This document shows, piece after piece, positions 14,982 to 23,292 of a stretch of 64,000 nt of DNA. The stretch lies in the NCBI GenBank assembly GCA_028284445.1, contig JANQRS010000018.1:64001-128000 (forward strand), in the 5' to 3' direction. Position 1 is the stretch's first letter; each line of letters begins with the position of its first letter. This DNA is from Calditrichia bacterium. Its GTDB lineage: Bacteria > Calditrichota > Calditrichia > RBG-13-44-9 > J075. Below the pieces are notes generated by a model that saw only the letters and a list, made by a program, of their open reading frames with translations, did not search any database and was not told where the DNA came from. The translations under genes and the position numbers were made by a program.

Positions 14982-17888
14982 TCAAACCCGTTCAATTATT
15001 CGAGGCCGATGTATTTCGTCGGTAATCAATTCATTGTCCTGGCCGGTTTTTCTCTCGAGCATGCCCAGTATCCCGGGCAAAACGATAACCGTTGTAAGGA
15101 AACAGGCGCCGACACCAATGACAAGCGAACTGCCAAACCAGGCCCAGGCCGGGAACACCGAAAACATTAGCGAACCAAAAGCCAGCATCGTTGTCAGCGA
15201 GGTAAGCGAAATTGCTTTGCCGGTGCTGGCAAATATGGTCTTGATCTGTCCTCTGCCTTCATTCTGCCAGCGATGCATGATATGTACCCCATCATCAATG
15301 CCGATGCCGATGATTAAGGGCAGCCCCATTAGAGTCATAAAATTCAGCAGCAAGCCAACCCATTGCCAAATACCGACCATCCAGAAAGCACCCAATGCCA
15401 GGGGTATCATCGCCATAAGCGCATAACCGGGTTTCTTTAAGTCACCCCACAACAGGAAGAACACAATAACCAGGGTCAGCATCATGGCGTTGCGTCCATC
15501 GCGGGCGGCAATCTGAAGCCAGGCCTTTATTACCGGCGGACCGCCGGTTGTTTTTTCACTGACACGTTCTATATCGTCTACGAAGCGGTTTAAAGCGATT
15601 GAATTGATGGCCAATTGGCTTTCAGGGTAAATGGTAATCATAAACTTATCCCGCTCCGGATTGCTGTAGCGATCTAAAGCAGATACCGGTAAATCAGCCA
15701 GGGTGATTGGCTCCGTAGAGCACATGTCGATGACGCTTTGCCGGAAATAAGGTGAAAAGTGTTGTTGAAATTCTGACAGGCGCCTTATCGTTTTTGCTCT
15801 ATCGAAAGTAAGCGATGCCAATAAATCGCCGATCATATTCGCCGATTTGGGAGCATCCGGATCGCCGACGATTGATTTGCATTTGTTATCCACCTTGTCT
15901 TGGCCGCCGAAGTAGGCCATATCCTGCATCTCGATGATGTTCATTTCCAGGCGTTCAATCTCCTGAATAAGGATGGGAAATTCGCGCCGGCGGATCGATT
16001 GCCGGATCCCGGTCGATGACATTCTTTTGCGAATATCGGCAATATGAACGGCTCTCTCCTGCTGTTCATTTGCTGACGGAAGGTAGATCGAAATATCCGC
16101 CGTTCTGGCGACAGTGCTCAGATCACGATATTCCTCTGAAAGCCTGCGAGACGTTTCTGCATCATTGGCCAAACAGAGGGCGTATTCCATGCTTAGGTCA
16201 AACTTTTCCTTAATCGTGTCCATCAAGGCAATGGATTGCAGCCCTTTCGGCTCCATGCGAAGATAGTTTCGGTCGTATTCGATCTGCAAGGCAGACCAGA
16301 TCAGGAACGCGCTGACGATGGCTGCTCCTGCCAGCGTCACGCGGTAATGTTTGCCCAACCACTCCGCCCAGCGGCCCAGGTTTTTGAAGGAAATATCCTT
16401 AGCCACGACCGGTTGACCGCCGGCCTTCTTTTTGCGCCGCCTCTCAACCCAACGTTCCCGCAGGACCAGCATTACCGGCAAGAACAAGAGGGTTGCCAAC
16501 AATATCGAGAATAACCCGAAGCCGGTAACAATGCCCATTTCTTTCATACCGCGCGACTGGCTAATCAGCAGCGCGGAGAAGGCAAAAATCGTAGTAAGCG
16601 CACCGGTTATAATACCCTTACCGCTTTTCAGAAAGGTCTTTTCCAATGAATCTCCAATGCCATCCCCCGCTGCCCGCCATTCGGTAAAACCGGAAATCAA
16701 GTGGACAGCAAAGTCGATTCCCAAACCGAGGAGCAGCACTGAGAACAGCGCGGTCATCATATTCAGTTGTCCGACAGCCAGGTAGGCAGTGCCAAATGCC
16801 CAGATCAACCCGACGAACAAGGTAACGATAGCTAGAATAGGCGCTACCCACATCCGAAAGGCCACAACCAGCATCACCAGAATTGCGATCAGGGCAATCA
16901 CCGTGGTAAAGCTCAAACTCTCTTCCGAATGCACCTGTTCGTCGTGCTCACGGGCAATGTCTCCGCTCAACCCGGCGCGAACCTCAGGATGATTCTCAAG
17001 GGTTTCATCTAACAACAGTTGCATATGCTCATAGCCGGTCATAATCAAATCGCGATCCATGATGCTGAAATTGGGAATGACATTCAGGATTAGCGCAGAT
17101 TTGTCATACGAGAGGAAATAGGGCTCGCCAAGCAGAAACTTGTCTGCCGCTGTCTGCACTTCCATTTCGGAAAGCGGGGACCCGTTTGCAGCTTTCTGCA
17201 ACGTCTGCAATAACTGCTGAATACCATCCAGGAATCCTACTGCCTGATCTTCTTTTTCCCGGGTTGAGATGGATTCCTGCTGCCCTACATATTCCTTTTC
17301 CAGGGAATTATTGAGATTGGTCAGCAAACCGGTCAAATTTGGATCCATGAAGACGTCCTTGGTATTCTTCAAATCTTCCGCTTTGACCAGCATCAGGGCA
17401 TGCTTCTGCAAGAAATCGGTTTCAACTTTATAGTCAACCCGCTGGAACAACTGCATATCGATCCGTTTTTGCAATCGTTCAATTTCATCCTGCAGACTGT
17501 TAATTTCTGACGTTTTGTTCCCGGACTTTTCCAGGTCAGTGATCCTTTTTTGCAGGCCGGCAATGGCCTCTTCAAACGCTTCATTTTGACTGCTATCCCG
17601 CAATTCACTGACCCGTGGCGCCAGATCATCAGCAAAGTCTTTGATGCGCTGCTCTTCTCCCTGGACAACCACGATGATGCTGGTTGCCGTGGCGAATTCA
17701 TCAATAATCCGGTTAAACTCATCGACCTTCGGATCGCCTTCAGGCATCAAATCCTGTGTCCGCATCGTGATGGTCAACTGCTGGGCAAACCAACCTAGCG
17801 CAATCGTTGCGATTATAACTACCGGCAATATCCGCCAGGGATAATGGGTGTGCCAGTGTGCCAGTCTTATAAGAAATTTTTCTCTCAT
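14982..17888 (-). CDS. RND superfamily (MMPL/HpnN-like) exporter
   Basis: A 968-residue inner-membrane protein with two homologous halves. TM1 is near residues 19-38 (WRILPVVIIATIALGWF); a large periplasmic loop with a coiled coil (about 85-150) follows, then a TM cluster holding GLGIDFAVHLISGF. The second half repeats this with GIGIDDGVHIMHRW. The paired G-I-D signatures carry the proton-relay Asp residues of the family. Such proteins move lipids or hydrophobic compounds to the outer envelope. It is the last gene of an operon with a beta-barrel protein, a LolA-like protein and a 90-aa protein, so substrate passage from inner membrane through periplasm to outer membrane is a plausible system. 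A 201-bp spacer with a REP-like pair precedes it. Confidence 0.88.
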   Translation of the reverse strand: MREKFLIRLAHWHTHYPWRILPVVIIATIALGWFAQQLTITMRTQDLMPEGDPKVDEFNRIIDEFATATSIIVVVQGEEQRIKDFADDLAPRVSELRDSSQNEAFEEAIAGLQKRITDLEKSGNKTSEINSLQDEIERLQKRIDMQLFQRVDYKVETDFLQKHALMLVKAEDLKNTKDVFMDPNLTGLLTNLNNSLEKEYVGQQESISTREKEDQAVGFLDGIQQLLQTLQKAANGSPLSEMEVQTAADKFLLGEPYFLSYDKSALILNVIPNFSIMDRDLIMTGYEHMQLLLDETLENHPEVRAGLSGDIAREHDEQVHSEESLSFTTVIALIAILVMLVVAFRMWVAPILAIVTLFVGLIWAFGTAYLAVGQLNMMTALFSVLLLGLGIDFAVHLISGFTEWRAAGDGIGDSLEKTFLKSGKGIITGALTTIFAFSALLISQSRGMKEMGIVTGFGLFSILLATLLFLPVMLVLRERWVERRRKKKAGGQPVVAKDISFKNLGRWAEWLGKHYRVTLAGAAIVSAFLIWSALQIEYDRNYLRMEPKGLQSIALMDTIKEKFDLSMEYALCLANDAETSRRLSEEYRDLSTVARTADISIYLPSANEQQERAVHIADIRKRMSSTGIRQSIRRREFPILIQEIERLEMNIIEMQDMAYFGGQDKVDNKCKSIVGDPDAPKSANMIGDLLASLTFDRAKTIRRLSEFQQHFSPYFRQSVIDMCSTEPITLADLPVSALDRYSNPERDKFMITIYPESQLAINSIALNRFVDDIERVSEKTTGGPPVIKAWLQIAARDGRNAMMLTLVIVFFLLWGDLKKPGYALMAMIPLALGAFWMVGIWQWVGLLLNFMTLMGLPLIIGIGIDDGVHIMHRWQNEGRGQIKTIFASTGKAISLTSLTTMLAFGSLMFSVFPAWAWFGSSLVIGVGACFLTTVIVLPGILGMLERKTGQDNELITDEIHRPRIIERV

Positions 17889-17986
17889 TTCGCTTGCTCC
17901 TCGTTATCAAATCCCGATACTTATGTAAACAGGCATCAGAATGCGTTTGAAAAGTGTTGTTCGTGCTCAAATCCGATGTTCGATCT

Positions 17987-18063
17987 TGTCATTTCCGCAT
18001 GCTTTTAGCGGAAATCCACTTATGCAAACTCTGGATTCCCGATTAAAGCATTCGGGAATGACA
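17987..18063. repeat. inverted pair of REP-like hairpins
   Basis: Bases 17987-18018 (TGTCATTTCCGCATGCTTTT, then AGCGGAAATCCA) and 18031-18063 are inverted copies of one element: the second, reverse-complemented, begins TGTCATTCCCGAATGCTTTA. Each unit folds on its own (TTCCGC/GCGGAA and ATTCCCGA/TCGGGAAT). This head-to-head layout is that of REP/BIME elements. It lies between the barrel gene and the RND gene and may tune expression within the operon. Confidence 0.7.
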
Positions 18064-18089
18064 CGAATGAGACATTCCCCCACATACTC

Positions 18090-19361
18090 CTAGAAGTAAA
18101 CCCGCAGGCGGAGTAGCCCGCCGTTTCCTGACTTCCTGTCATATGCTGTTCCCCGGCTACCCAAATTGACATTCAGATAGGCTATGGCATCGACGTTTTC
18201 CCAGAGACTGTAGTTCAAACTGGGTACTATGGCGAAGCTCTTATCGGAAATGCTACAGATCCCGGATATGCCGGTTTCGATCAAATCGGTTGCCGGGTGC
18301 CGGACCAGTACGTAAACCTGATCGCGAGATACCGTCTTCTGCTCGGCCGTGAAGAGGCGCATCCAGTCGTTCAGGGTATATTCTTTTTCATTGGTCTTAC
18401 CGAGGGTATTGCGGTAATACTCGACCATCAGAGATGACTGGAAATCAAAGGTATAGTCTGTGCCCAAAACCAATTCGTAAAAATCTTTGGACCTCTCCAT
18501 TCGATTATGGCCGTATTCCGCCCAAACTCCGAGCCCCAAAAGCTCGCCCGCCAGGCTTCCGCCCAGAACCTGCCTTTTCTCCGGCATTTCCAGAAAATTG
18601 GCCTTCGCTGCATCAAATTGAGTATAATCGTGGAATTGCCAGCGTGTTTCGATGCCGACCAGCGTATAATCAAAGCGCGAAATCCGCCCCTTAAAGCGCA
18701 ACATTTTGGCTGAGTTTCGCCAGGTGTCCTCAGGGGAATACAGCGCAGATATGGTATAATCCGAGCCTATGGGTACATCGAAGCGCAGGGCGTTGTGTCC
18801 AGGTTGCTCATAGGTTGGATCGAGAACGTCTTTGATATTAAAGACGTCCAGCGGATTCCAGACATAGCCGGTTCCCAGGGAAACTTGCTGTTTGCCGGCG
18901 ATCAGGTCAAAATATTTGAAAGCCAGTTTCAGGTAGGCATTGTCAAGAAAACTACGATCTGCAAAACGCAGGACGTAAAACTGGCTCATGGTTTGGGGAA
19001 CGCTGGAGACGATATCCGGTGAAAGAAAATCCAGGATGTTCCAGGTGGTCTTGCCATAATAAAGGATGTAGTCATAATTTGCTGTGAAAGTGATCTTCTC
19101 AGAGAAGCCGGATTTCAAGTCAATTCTCAGCTTGTTGGCATTGATTTGATAGAAATTACCCTTCACCTCAGCACCGCTGAGCTGGGATTCGAAATAGCCG
19201 AAGAGTTCAACCTGATCTTGCCCCCGGAGCGACGTTCCTGTGAGAATAAGCATCAGCAGTGAGAGAACTATGAACAATGGCCGGCTCCAGGCTGTACTCC
19301 CTTGATGGCAAGTTACCTGGAGACGATGGTAGCAGTCACGTTGTGAAAATGTGTCTTTCAT
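18090..19361 (-). CDS. putative outer-membrane beta-barrel protein
   Basis: A 423-residue protein. A signal segment lies at about residues 29-47 (FIVLSLLMLILTGTSL) after a polar N-terminus, so the start may be slightly downstream of ATG 19361. The rest is alternating aromatic/polar beta strands and turns (FGYFESQL, LRIDLKSGF, YDYILYYGK), ending LLRLRVYF with the terminal Phe favoured by outer-membrane barrels. SLGTGYVWNPLD is typical of alginate/DUF1302-like barrels. The ATG overlaps the stop of the LolA-like gene by 4 bp (ATGA), so translation is coupled. It probably forms the outer-membrane part of the RND-linked export system. Confidence 0.75.
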   Translation of the reverse strand: MKDTFSQRDCYHRLQVTCHQGSTAWSRPLFIVLSLLMLILTGTSLRGQDQVELFGYFESQLSGAEVKGNFYQINANKLRIDLKSGFSEKITFTANYDYILYYGKTTWNILDFLSPDIVSSVPQTMSQFYVLRFADRSFLDNAYLKLAFKYFDLIAGKQQVSLGTGYVWNPLDVFNIKDVLDPTYEQPGHNALRFDVPIGSDYTISALYSPEDTWRNSAKMLRFKGRISRFDYTLVGIETRWQFHDYTQFDAAKANFLEMPEKRQVLGGSLAGELLGLGVWAEYGHNRMERSKDFYELVLGTDYTFDFQSSLMVEYYRNTLGKTNEKEYTLNDWMRLFTAEQKTVSRDQVYVLVRHPATDLIETGISGICSISDKSFAIVPSLNYSLWENVDAIAYLNVNLGSRGTAYDRKSGNGGLLRLRVYF

Positions 19362-20119
19362 TTCTTCAATTCCCGCTCGCTAAACATCTTGTCGCTTAAT
19401 GCGACGTTGTATTTTATTTCCTGCAGTTCCATAACTGTTTGGGTATTATCATTCTGATTGTGCATTACGGCAATCATGGCCGTGGGAATACCGTCAACTA
19501 TGCGGATGTCACTTTGCGTCAAGCGCTTTTCATGCTGTGCCGGATCATCCTCGTCATAGTAGTCGATCACGATTGCATAGAAGTTTTCCTTGATGATCCA
19601 CATAACTATTCGCGAGTAGGAAACATCACTTTCCGGTTTGCGGGTCAGTTCAAGCTTATAACAATCATGGCCGTTCATCTTTTCGTCGTCTAATCTTTCT
19701 GCGGTAAAATCTTCGATAAAGGCATCACCGCTACCCATATCTTCATATGAGAAATCGCTGCCTTGCATTTTCTGTTTCTTGGCGTGGGTAGCAAGTTTGC
19801 GGACGCGCTGCGTGCGCGGAAAAAACATCCAGATGTCATCAGAATGATTCAGCATTAATATTGCCTGATCTTTTACTCGACGCGGCTCCAGGTAACGCAC
19901 CAGGCTTTTCTCTCCCCGGTTTTTCCCCCATGATTCAAATACGAAGGTGCGTTTCTGACCGGATGTCGTAACAATGGTCATTCTGGATTTCCCGTGGGCA
20001 GATTCAGGATTAAACAGGTCGTTCACTTTTTGGATTATCTCACTTCCGCTGAGATCCTGGGCGCACAAAGCAGACACGAAGAGATGTACGATAATCCCTG
20101 CAATCAATACCATTTTCAT
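19358..20119 (-). CDS. LolA-like outer-membrane lipoprotein-sorting protein
   Basis: Start ATG 20119 is chosen because GGAG lies about 8 nt upstream and the 253-residue product then opens with a clean signal peptide (KMVLIAGIIVHLFVSALCAQ). The mature part is a LolA/LppX-type half-barrel: SRMTIVTTSGQKRTF, EKSLVRYLEP, DIWMFFPRTQRVRKL, GSDFSYEDM, RIVMWIIKENFYAI. That order is the signature of the family that sits beside MMPL-type RND exporters. It likely shuttles a lipid or lipoprotein through the periplasm. It starts 13 bp after the stop of the 90-aa gene and overlaps the barrel gene by 4 bp. Confidence 0.88.
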   Translation of the reverse strand: MKMVLIAGIIVHLFVSALCAQDLSGSEIIQKVNDLFNPESAHGKSRMTIVTTSGQKRTFVFESWGKNRGEKSLVRYLEPRRVKDQAILMLNHSDDIWMFFPRTQRVRKLATHAKKQKMQGSDFSYEDMGSGDAFIEDFTAERLDDEKMNGHDCYKLELTRKPESDVSYSRIVMWIIKENFYAIVIDYYDEDDPAQHEKRLTQSDIRIVDGIPTAMIAVMHNQNDNTQTVMELQEIKYNVALSDKMFSERELKK

Positions 20120-20132
20120 TGGGCTTCTCCAT

Positions 20133-20405
20133 TTATTCGGGCTCGTGCGAAATCTTTGCATCGTCACAGCTGGAATGATCCCGCTCGATACGTTTTACCG
20201 ATAATAAGGTCAGATTCAAGTCACGGATTTTGATAAGCACGCCATGTAAGGCAGCCTGATCGACCAATGGACCGGTTAGAATAGAATTTGCCCCGTCGTG
20301 GCAGATATTCATGTCGTCAAACCAGTCGCTCCATTTTTTGTCGAGATGGCCTTTCAACCTGATTCGGTAAAACTGGGCGCTCTGTTGAAATTGTGATTTA
20401 GTCAT
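20133..20405 (-). CDS. conserved small protein of unknown function, 90 aa
   Basis: A short gene with GAGG a few bases before ATG 20405. The product has the pattern RLKGHLDKKWSDWFDD..., TGPLVDQAALHGVLIKIRDL and LLSVKRIE. I recall this RxxGHLDxxWxxWF / GPVxDQAALHGxLxKIRDLxLxLLSV pattern from many uncharacterised bacterial proteins, so it is a real conserved family and not a chance frame. No signal peptide or transmembrane helix. It is the first gene of the export operon, 13 bp before the LolA-like gene. The shared palindromic element lies 48 bp upstream of its start. A regulatory or sensor role is possible but unproven. Confidence 0.85.
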   Translation of the reverse strand: MTKSQFQQSAQFYRIRLKGHLDKKWSDWFDDMNICHDGANSILTGPLVDQAALHGVLIKIRDLNLTLLSVKRIERDHSSCDDAKISHEPE

Positions 20406-20453
20406 GGTGCCTCACTAAATGATCCAATAGAAACTTACATAGCACGGAGTGAC

Positions 20454-20481
20454 TTGTAATCACATCAAGATGTGATTTTGC
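20454..20481 (-). promoter_or_regulatory. shared palindromic promoter element, copy 1
   Basis: The 20-bp core 20458-20477 (AATCACATCAAGATGTGATT) is palindromic except for its two central bases. A 28-bp stretch around it (20454-20481) is identical, apart from those two bases, to 23244-23271. It ends 48 bp upstream of the 90-aa gene start. Sequence between element and gene is also similar in both places (CTCC, GCT.T, GTAA.TTT on the minus strand). This suggests a common operator and promoter. Confidence 0.8.
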
Positions 20482-20551
20482 GGGGGTGATTTTACGATGA
20501 GAGGGGAATGACAGGTATGCTCAGACAGACTTGACTCACCTACATGATGAG

Positions 20552-22006
20552 TCAAGCACCATTCCGAGGTAGCGGGGCCATTGAAGTGAGGCGCTTTTCC
20601 AAATCCAGGGGTAAACTCACGGTAAAGGTGCTGCCTTTACCAACCTGAGACTCGACCTCTACCTTTCCATGATGTTCCTGGACAATCTGGTAACAAATGG
20701 ACAATCCCAGCCCAACTCCCACGCCAACGCCCCAGGTAGTGAATCCAGGATCGAAGATCTTATTGAGATTCTTCTCCGGAATGCCTCTACCGGTATCGGA
20801 AACCACCACTTGAACGCTTTCCTCAAGAATGCGAGTGGACACAGTAATTTCCCCGCTTCGCTCAAATGCCTGATTGCTATTGCGGATTAGCTGCAAAAAC
20901 AATTGGTTCAGCTTGGCTGGATAGCAGGTGATGTCAGGAAGCTTGGCAAACCGGGTGCGAATGCTGATACCGGGTTTCAGTTCATTCTCCAGAATTGAGA
21001 TGGTGTCTTTCAAATTCTCATGTATATCAACTCTTTGAATCTCTGCTTCATCCAGGCAGGCAAAGGTCCTCAAACGCTTAACAATTGACGAGACTCGTTG
21101 CATGCCTTCCTCAACAACCTGCTGGCAGTTTTGAATGATGGACAAAATACTGGCGGCAGGCTGCATGGATTCTGCCTTTCCGGGGTCGGATGCATCAATA
21201 AGCTTATCCAGTTTTTTGACCGCCAGTTTGAGGGTGTTATTGGCGCTCTGCACAGCACCAACAGGATTGTTGAATTCATGGGCGACCCCGGCCACCAATC
21301 TTCCCAGAGCAGCCATCTTTTGCGATTGCACAACCTGGGTCTGGGCTTCGCGTAAATTCCGGTAGGCACGTTCCAATTGCGTCACAACAGTCTTGTTTTC
21401 CGTTATGTCGTGTGCAATGCCAATAAAGTAACACACCTCACCGGTATCGTCCTTTAGCACCGAAGCACTGGTGGTATGCCATCGCCATTTGCCGTCGCGA
21501 TGCTTGATCCGGTATTCAATACCACTCTGTTTTTCACCGGTTTCAATGACCTTCTGCAGAAATGCCCGGCATTTTTTCAAATCATCCGGATGAATTAATG
21601 GCTCAAAAGACCTCCCCAGGTTTTCCGATTCCGCATACCCCAAAACATTCTTTGAATTGGGAGAGATGTAAACGAAGGTGCCGGTTATAGCTAAAACGTA
21701 GATGATGTCGTTGGCGTTTTCGACAATCCCGCGGAACCGTTGCTCGCTTTCGCGAAGGGCCTTTTCGGTATGCTTGTGCTCGCGAATCTCCCGTTGCAAA
21801 GCATGGTTCATCTCGACCAGTTTCCCGGTGTGTTCCTTCAATTTGTTCTGGAGAAGCAGATTGGATTCAAATAAAGCATAAGAAGAACCGGCAACATCGG
21901 TGCTGTGCTCTACCCGATTCATTAAGGCTTCATTGACTTTCTTTAACCGTGCAATTTCTTCTTGAAAAGCGCGCATCTGTTCGACTTCACCCATTTCAAG
22001 AGGCAT
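20552..22006 (-). CDS. PAS-domain sensor histidine kinase
   Basis: A 484-residue soluble kinase. Residues 8-85 are coiled coil, 88-210 a PAS domain (RFRGIVENANDIIYV, then a PAC segment GKWRWHTT), and 230-250 the dimerisation box with phospho-acceptor His243 in VAHEFNNP. The ATPase domain follows: QLIRNSNQAF (N box), VSDTGRGIPEKN (G1), FDPGFTT, GVGLGLSICYQIV (G2). No membrane segment, so the signal is cytoplasmic. It begins 2 bp after the stop of the FIST-domain gene; the FIST protein probably supplies the sensory input. No receiver-domain partner is adjacent; the MalT-type regulator next door has no receiver. Confidence 0.92.
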   Translation of the reverse strand: MPLEMGEVEQMRAFQEEIARLKKVNEALMNRVEHSTDVAGSSYALFESNLLLQNKLKEHTGKLVEMNHALQREIREHKHTEKALRESEQRFRGIVENANDIIYVLAITGTFVYISPNSKNVLGYAESENLGRSFEPLIHPDDLKKCRAFLQKVIETGEKQSGIEYRIKHRDGKWRWHTTSASVLKDDTGEVCYFIGIAHDITENKTVVTQLERAYRNLREAQTQVVQSQKMAALGRLVAGVAHEFNNPVGAVQSANNTLKLAVKKLDKLIDASDPGKAESMQPAASILSIIQNCQQVVEEGMQRVSSIVKRLRTFACLDEAEIQRVDIHENLKDTISILENELKPGISIRTRFAKLPDITCYPAKLNQLFLQLIRNSNQAFERSGEITVSTRILEESVQVVVSDTGRGIPEKNLNKIFDPGFTTWGVGVGVGLGLSICYQIVQEHHGKVEVESQVGKGSTFTVSLPLDLEKRLTSMAPLPRNGA

Positions 22007-22008
22007 AG

Positions 22009-23190
22009 TTATTCTCCCAAGACAATTCCGGTAAATGTTTGATTAACATGCAATGAATTCGTTTGCTCCCCATATGTGCTAAACCCGATAACATTGTGGC
22101 GTTTCAGGATTTCGTTCACAGGGTTTTCCAGTGCCCGATCCATAATTTCAAGACGCCGGAGAATGCAATCGCAGCCAATTGTCAACTTTATATTCGGGAT
22201 TTTTTGCCGCACTTGATTAAACGCATGTTCCAAATTTTCCAACAAGTTTTCCCGTTTTGCAACGCGCAATACCAGGCCCTCATCGATAGCGCTGAAAAAA
22301 GTCAGGCTGCTGTCTTCATTTACTTTTTGAATAGATCTTACAAAGTATTCACCTCCCACACGAAGCATTAAGGGCCGGGCAAAATACACCAGGTGCTTTA
22401 TTTCCATCAAAGTCATTCCGATTACCCGGGCATATTCATCCGCGGCCGGGCGACCGTTAATCTCCTGAACCATACGTTTTTCCGGTGTTGCAGCAGTGAT
22501 CACCAACCGCTCATCCGTGGCTGCGAAATGTTGGGTTTTCATCAACGTAAAAGGCAGGGTCGTCATAAACAGGGTAAAAAGGGCAGCATCGGAATGAAAT
22601 TTCCCGTCGAAATAGACAAATGTTTCTTTGAACTTCAAGTCGTCTCCAGCCGACCCTCCGGCGATGGGTACATCTTCCAATGCATTGGCCAAAATCGCTG
22701 CAATGTATTCTTCCATGAGGGAGAGTCCATCGATCAACAGTAGACCGAACTCCCTTGCTTCAGGCATCACTTTGCGGGCTTTCGCTAAACGATCCTGAAT
22801 TTCCTTGACCGTTTTCTTCATCCAGCCAGAATCAAATTTGCGTAGGTTAGGGAGCAAAAACGGATAAGCCTGCAATCTATCGCTGGCAATACTAAAGCCC
22901 ACCAGCGTGCCTTGTATGTATCCATCCGGTGTGATTTCTCCGGCAGTGGTACAGCCGAAGAGAGGGGTTTGGAAAGCCTCGTGAAGTTTCTCTGCTAACC
23001 GTCCCAGATTATAGTCGGACGAAGCAAATAAGACAACTACAGCAGCATCTGGCTGATCTATTTGCCGAACCAGCTGGCGAACTGCTACTGACTCATCCCG
23101 GGAACTCGAAAAGCCCTTTTTTACACTGATTTGGGGGTCTTTTTTGTCCGAGCCATCTATCCCGGTCAACAAGTTGCCGTTCAATTTCAT
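22009..23190 (-). CDS. FIST N/C domain sensory protein
   Basis: A 393-residue protein with the FIST N domain (VVLFASSDYN, FGCTTAGEITPDGY, IAGGSAGDD) and the FIST C domain (RPAADEYARVIG, YFVRSIQKVNED). FIST domains are thought to bind small ligands such as amino acids and usually feed histidine kinases or cyclases. The ATG at 23190 lies 53 bp after the shared palindromic element. GGGG upstream serves as Shine-Dalgarno. The kinase gene starts 2 bp beyond the stop, so both are made together. No signal peptide. The pair forms a split sensor kinase. Confidence 0.9.
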   Translation of the reverse strand: MKLNGNLLTGIDGSDKKDPQISVKKGFSSSRDESVAVRQLVRQIDQPDAAVVVLFASSDYNLGRLAEKLHEAFQTPLFGCTTAGEITPDGYIQGTLVGFSIASDRLQAYPFLLPNLRKFDSGWMKKTVKEIQDRLAKARKVMPEAREFGLLLIDGLSLMEEYIAAILANALEDVPIAGGSAGDDLKFKETFVYFDGKFHSDAALFTLFMTTLPFTLMKTQHFAATDERLVITAATPEKRMVQEINGRPAADEYARVIGMTLMEIKHLVYFARPLMLRVGGEYFVRSIQKVNEDSSLTFFSAIDEGLVLRVAKRENLLENLEHAFNQVRQKIPNIKLTIGCDCILRRLEIMDRALENPVNEILKRHNVIGFSTYGEQTNSLHVNQTFTGIVLGE

Positions 23191-23243
23191 TGTGGCATCC
23201 CCTTTCGCTATTCTCCTCTAAAATTTACGAAAGCGGGAGCGGT

Positions 23244-23271
23244 TTGTAATCACATCTTGATGTGATTTTGC
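23244..23271 (-). promoter_or_regulatory. shared palindromic promoter element, copy 2
   Basis: Core 23248-23267 (AATCACATCTTGATGTGATT) is a perfect 20-bp palindrome. The surrounding 28 bp match copy 1 at 20454-20481 except for the two central bases. It ends 53 bp before the FIST gene start and begins just upstream of the stop-side of the MalT-like gene. The likely reader is a dimeric regulator, possibly that neighbouring protein. Confidence 0.8.
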
Positions 23272-23292
23272 TATATAACCTTTAGTTCAGAC

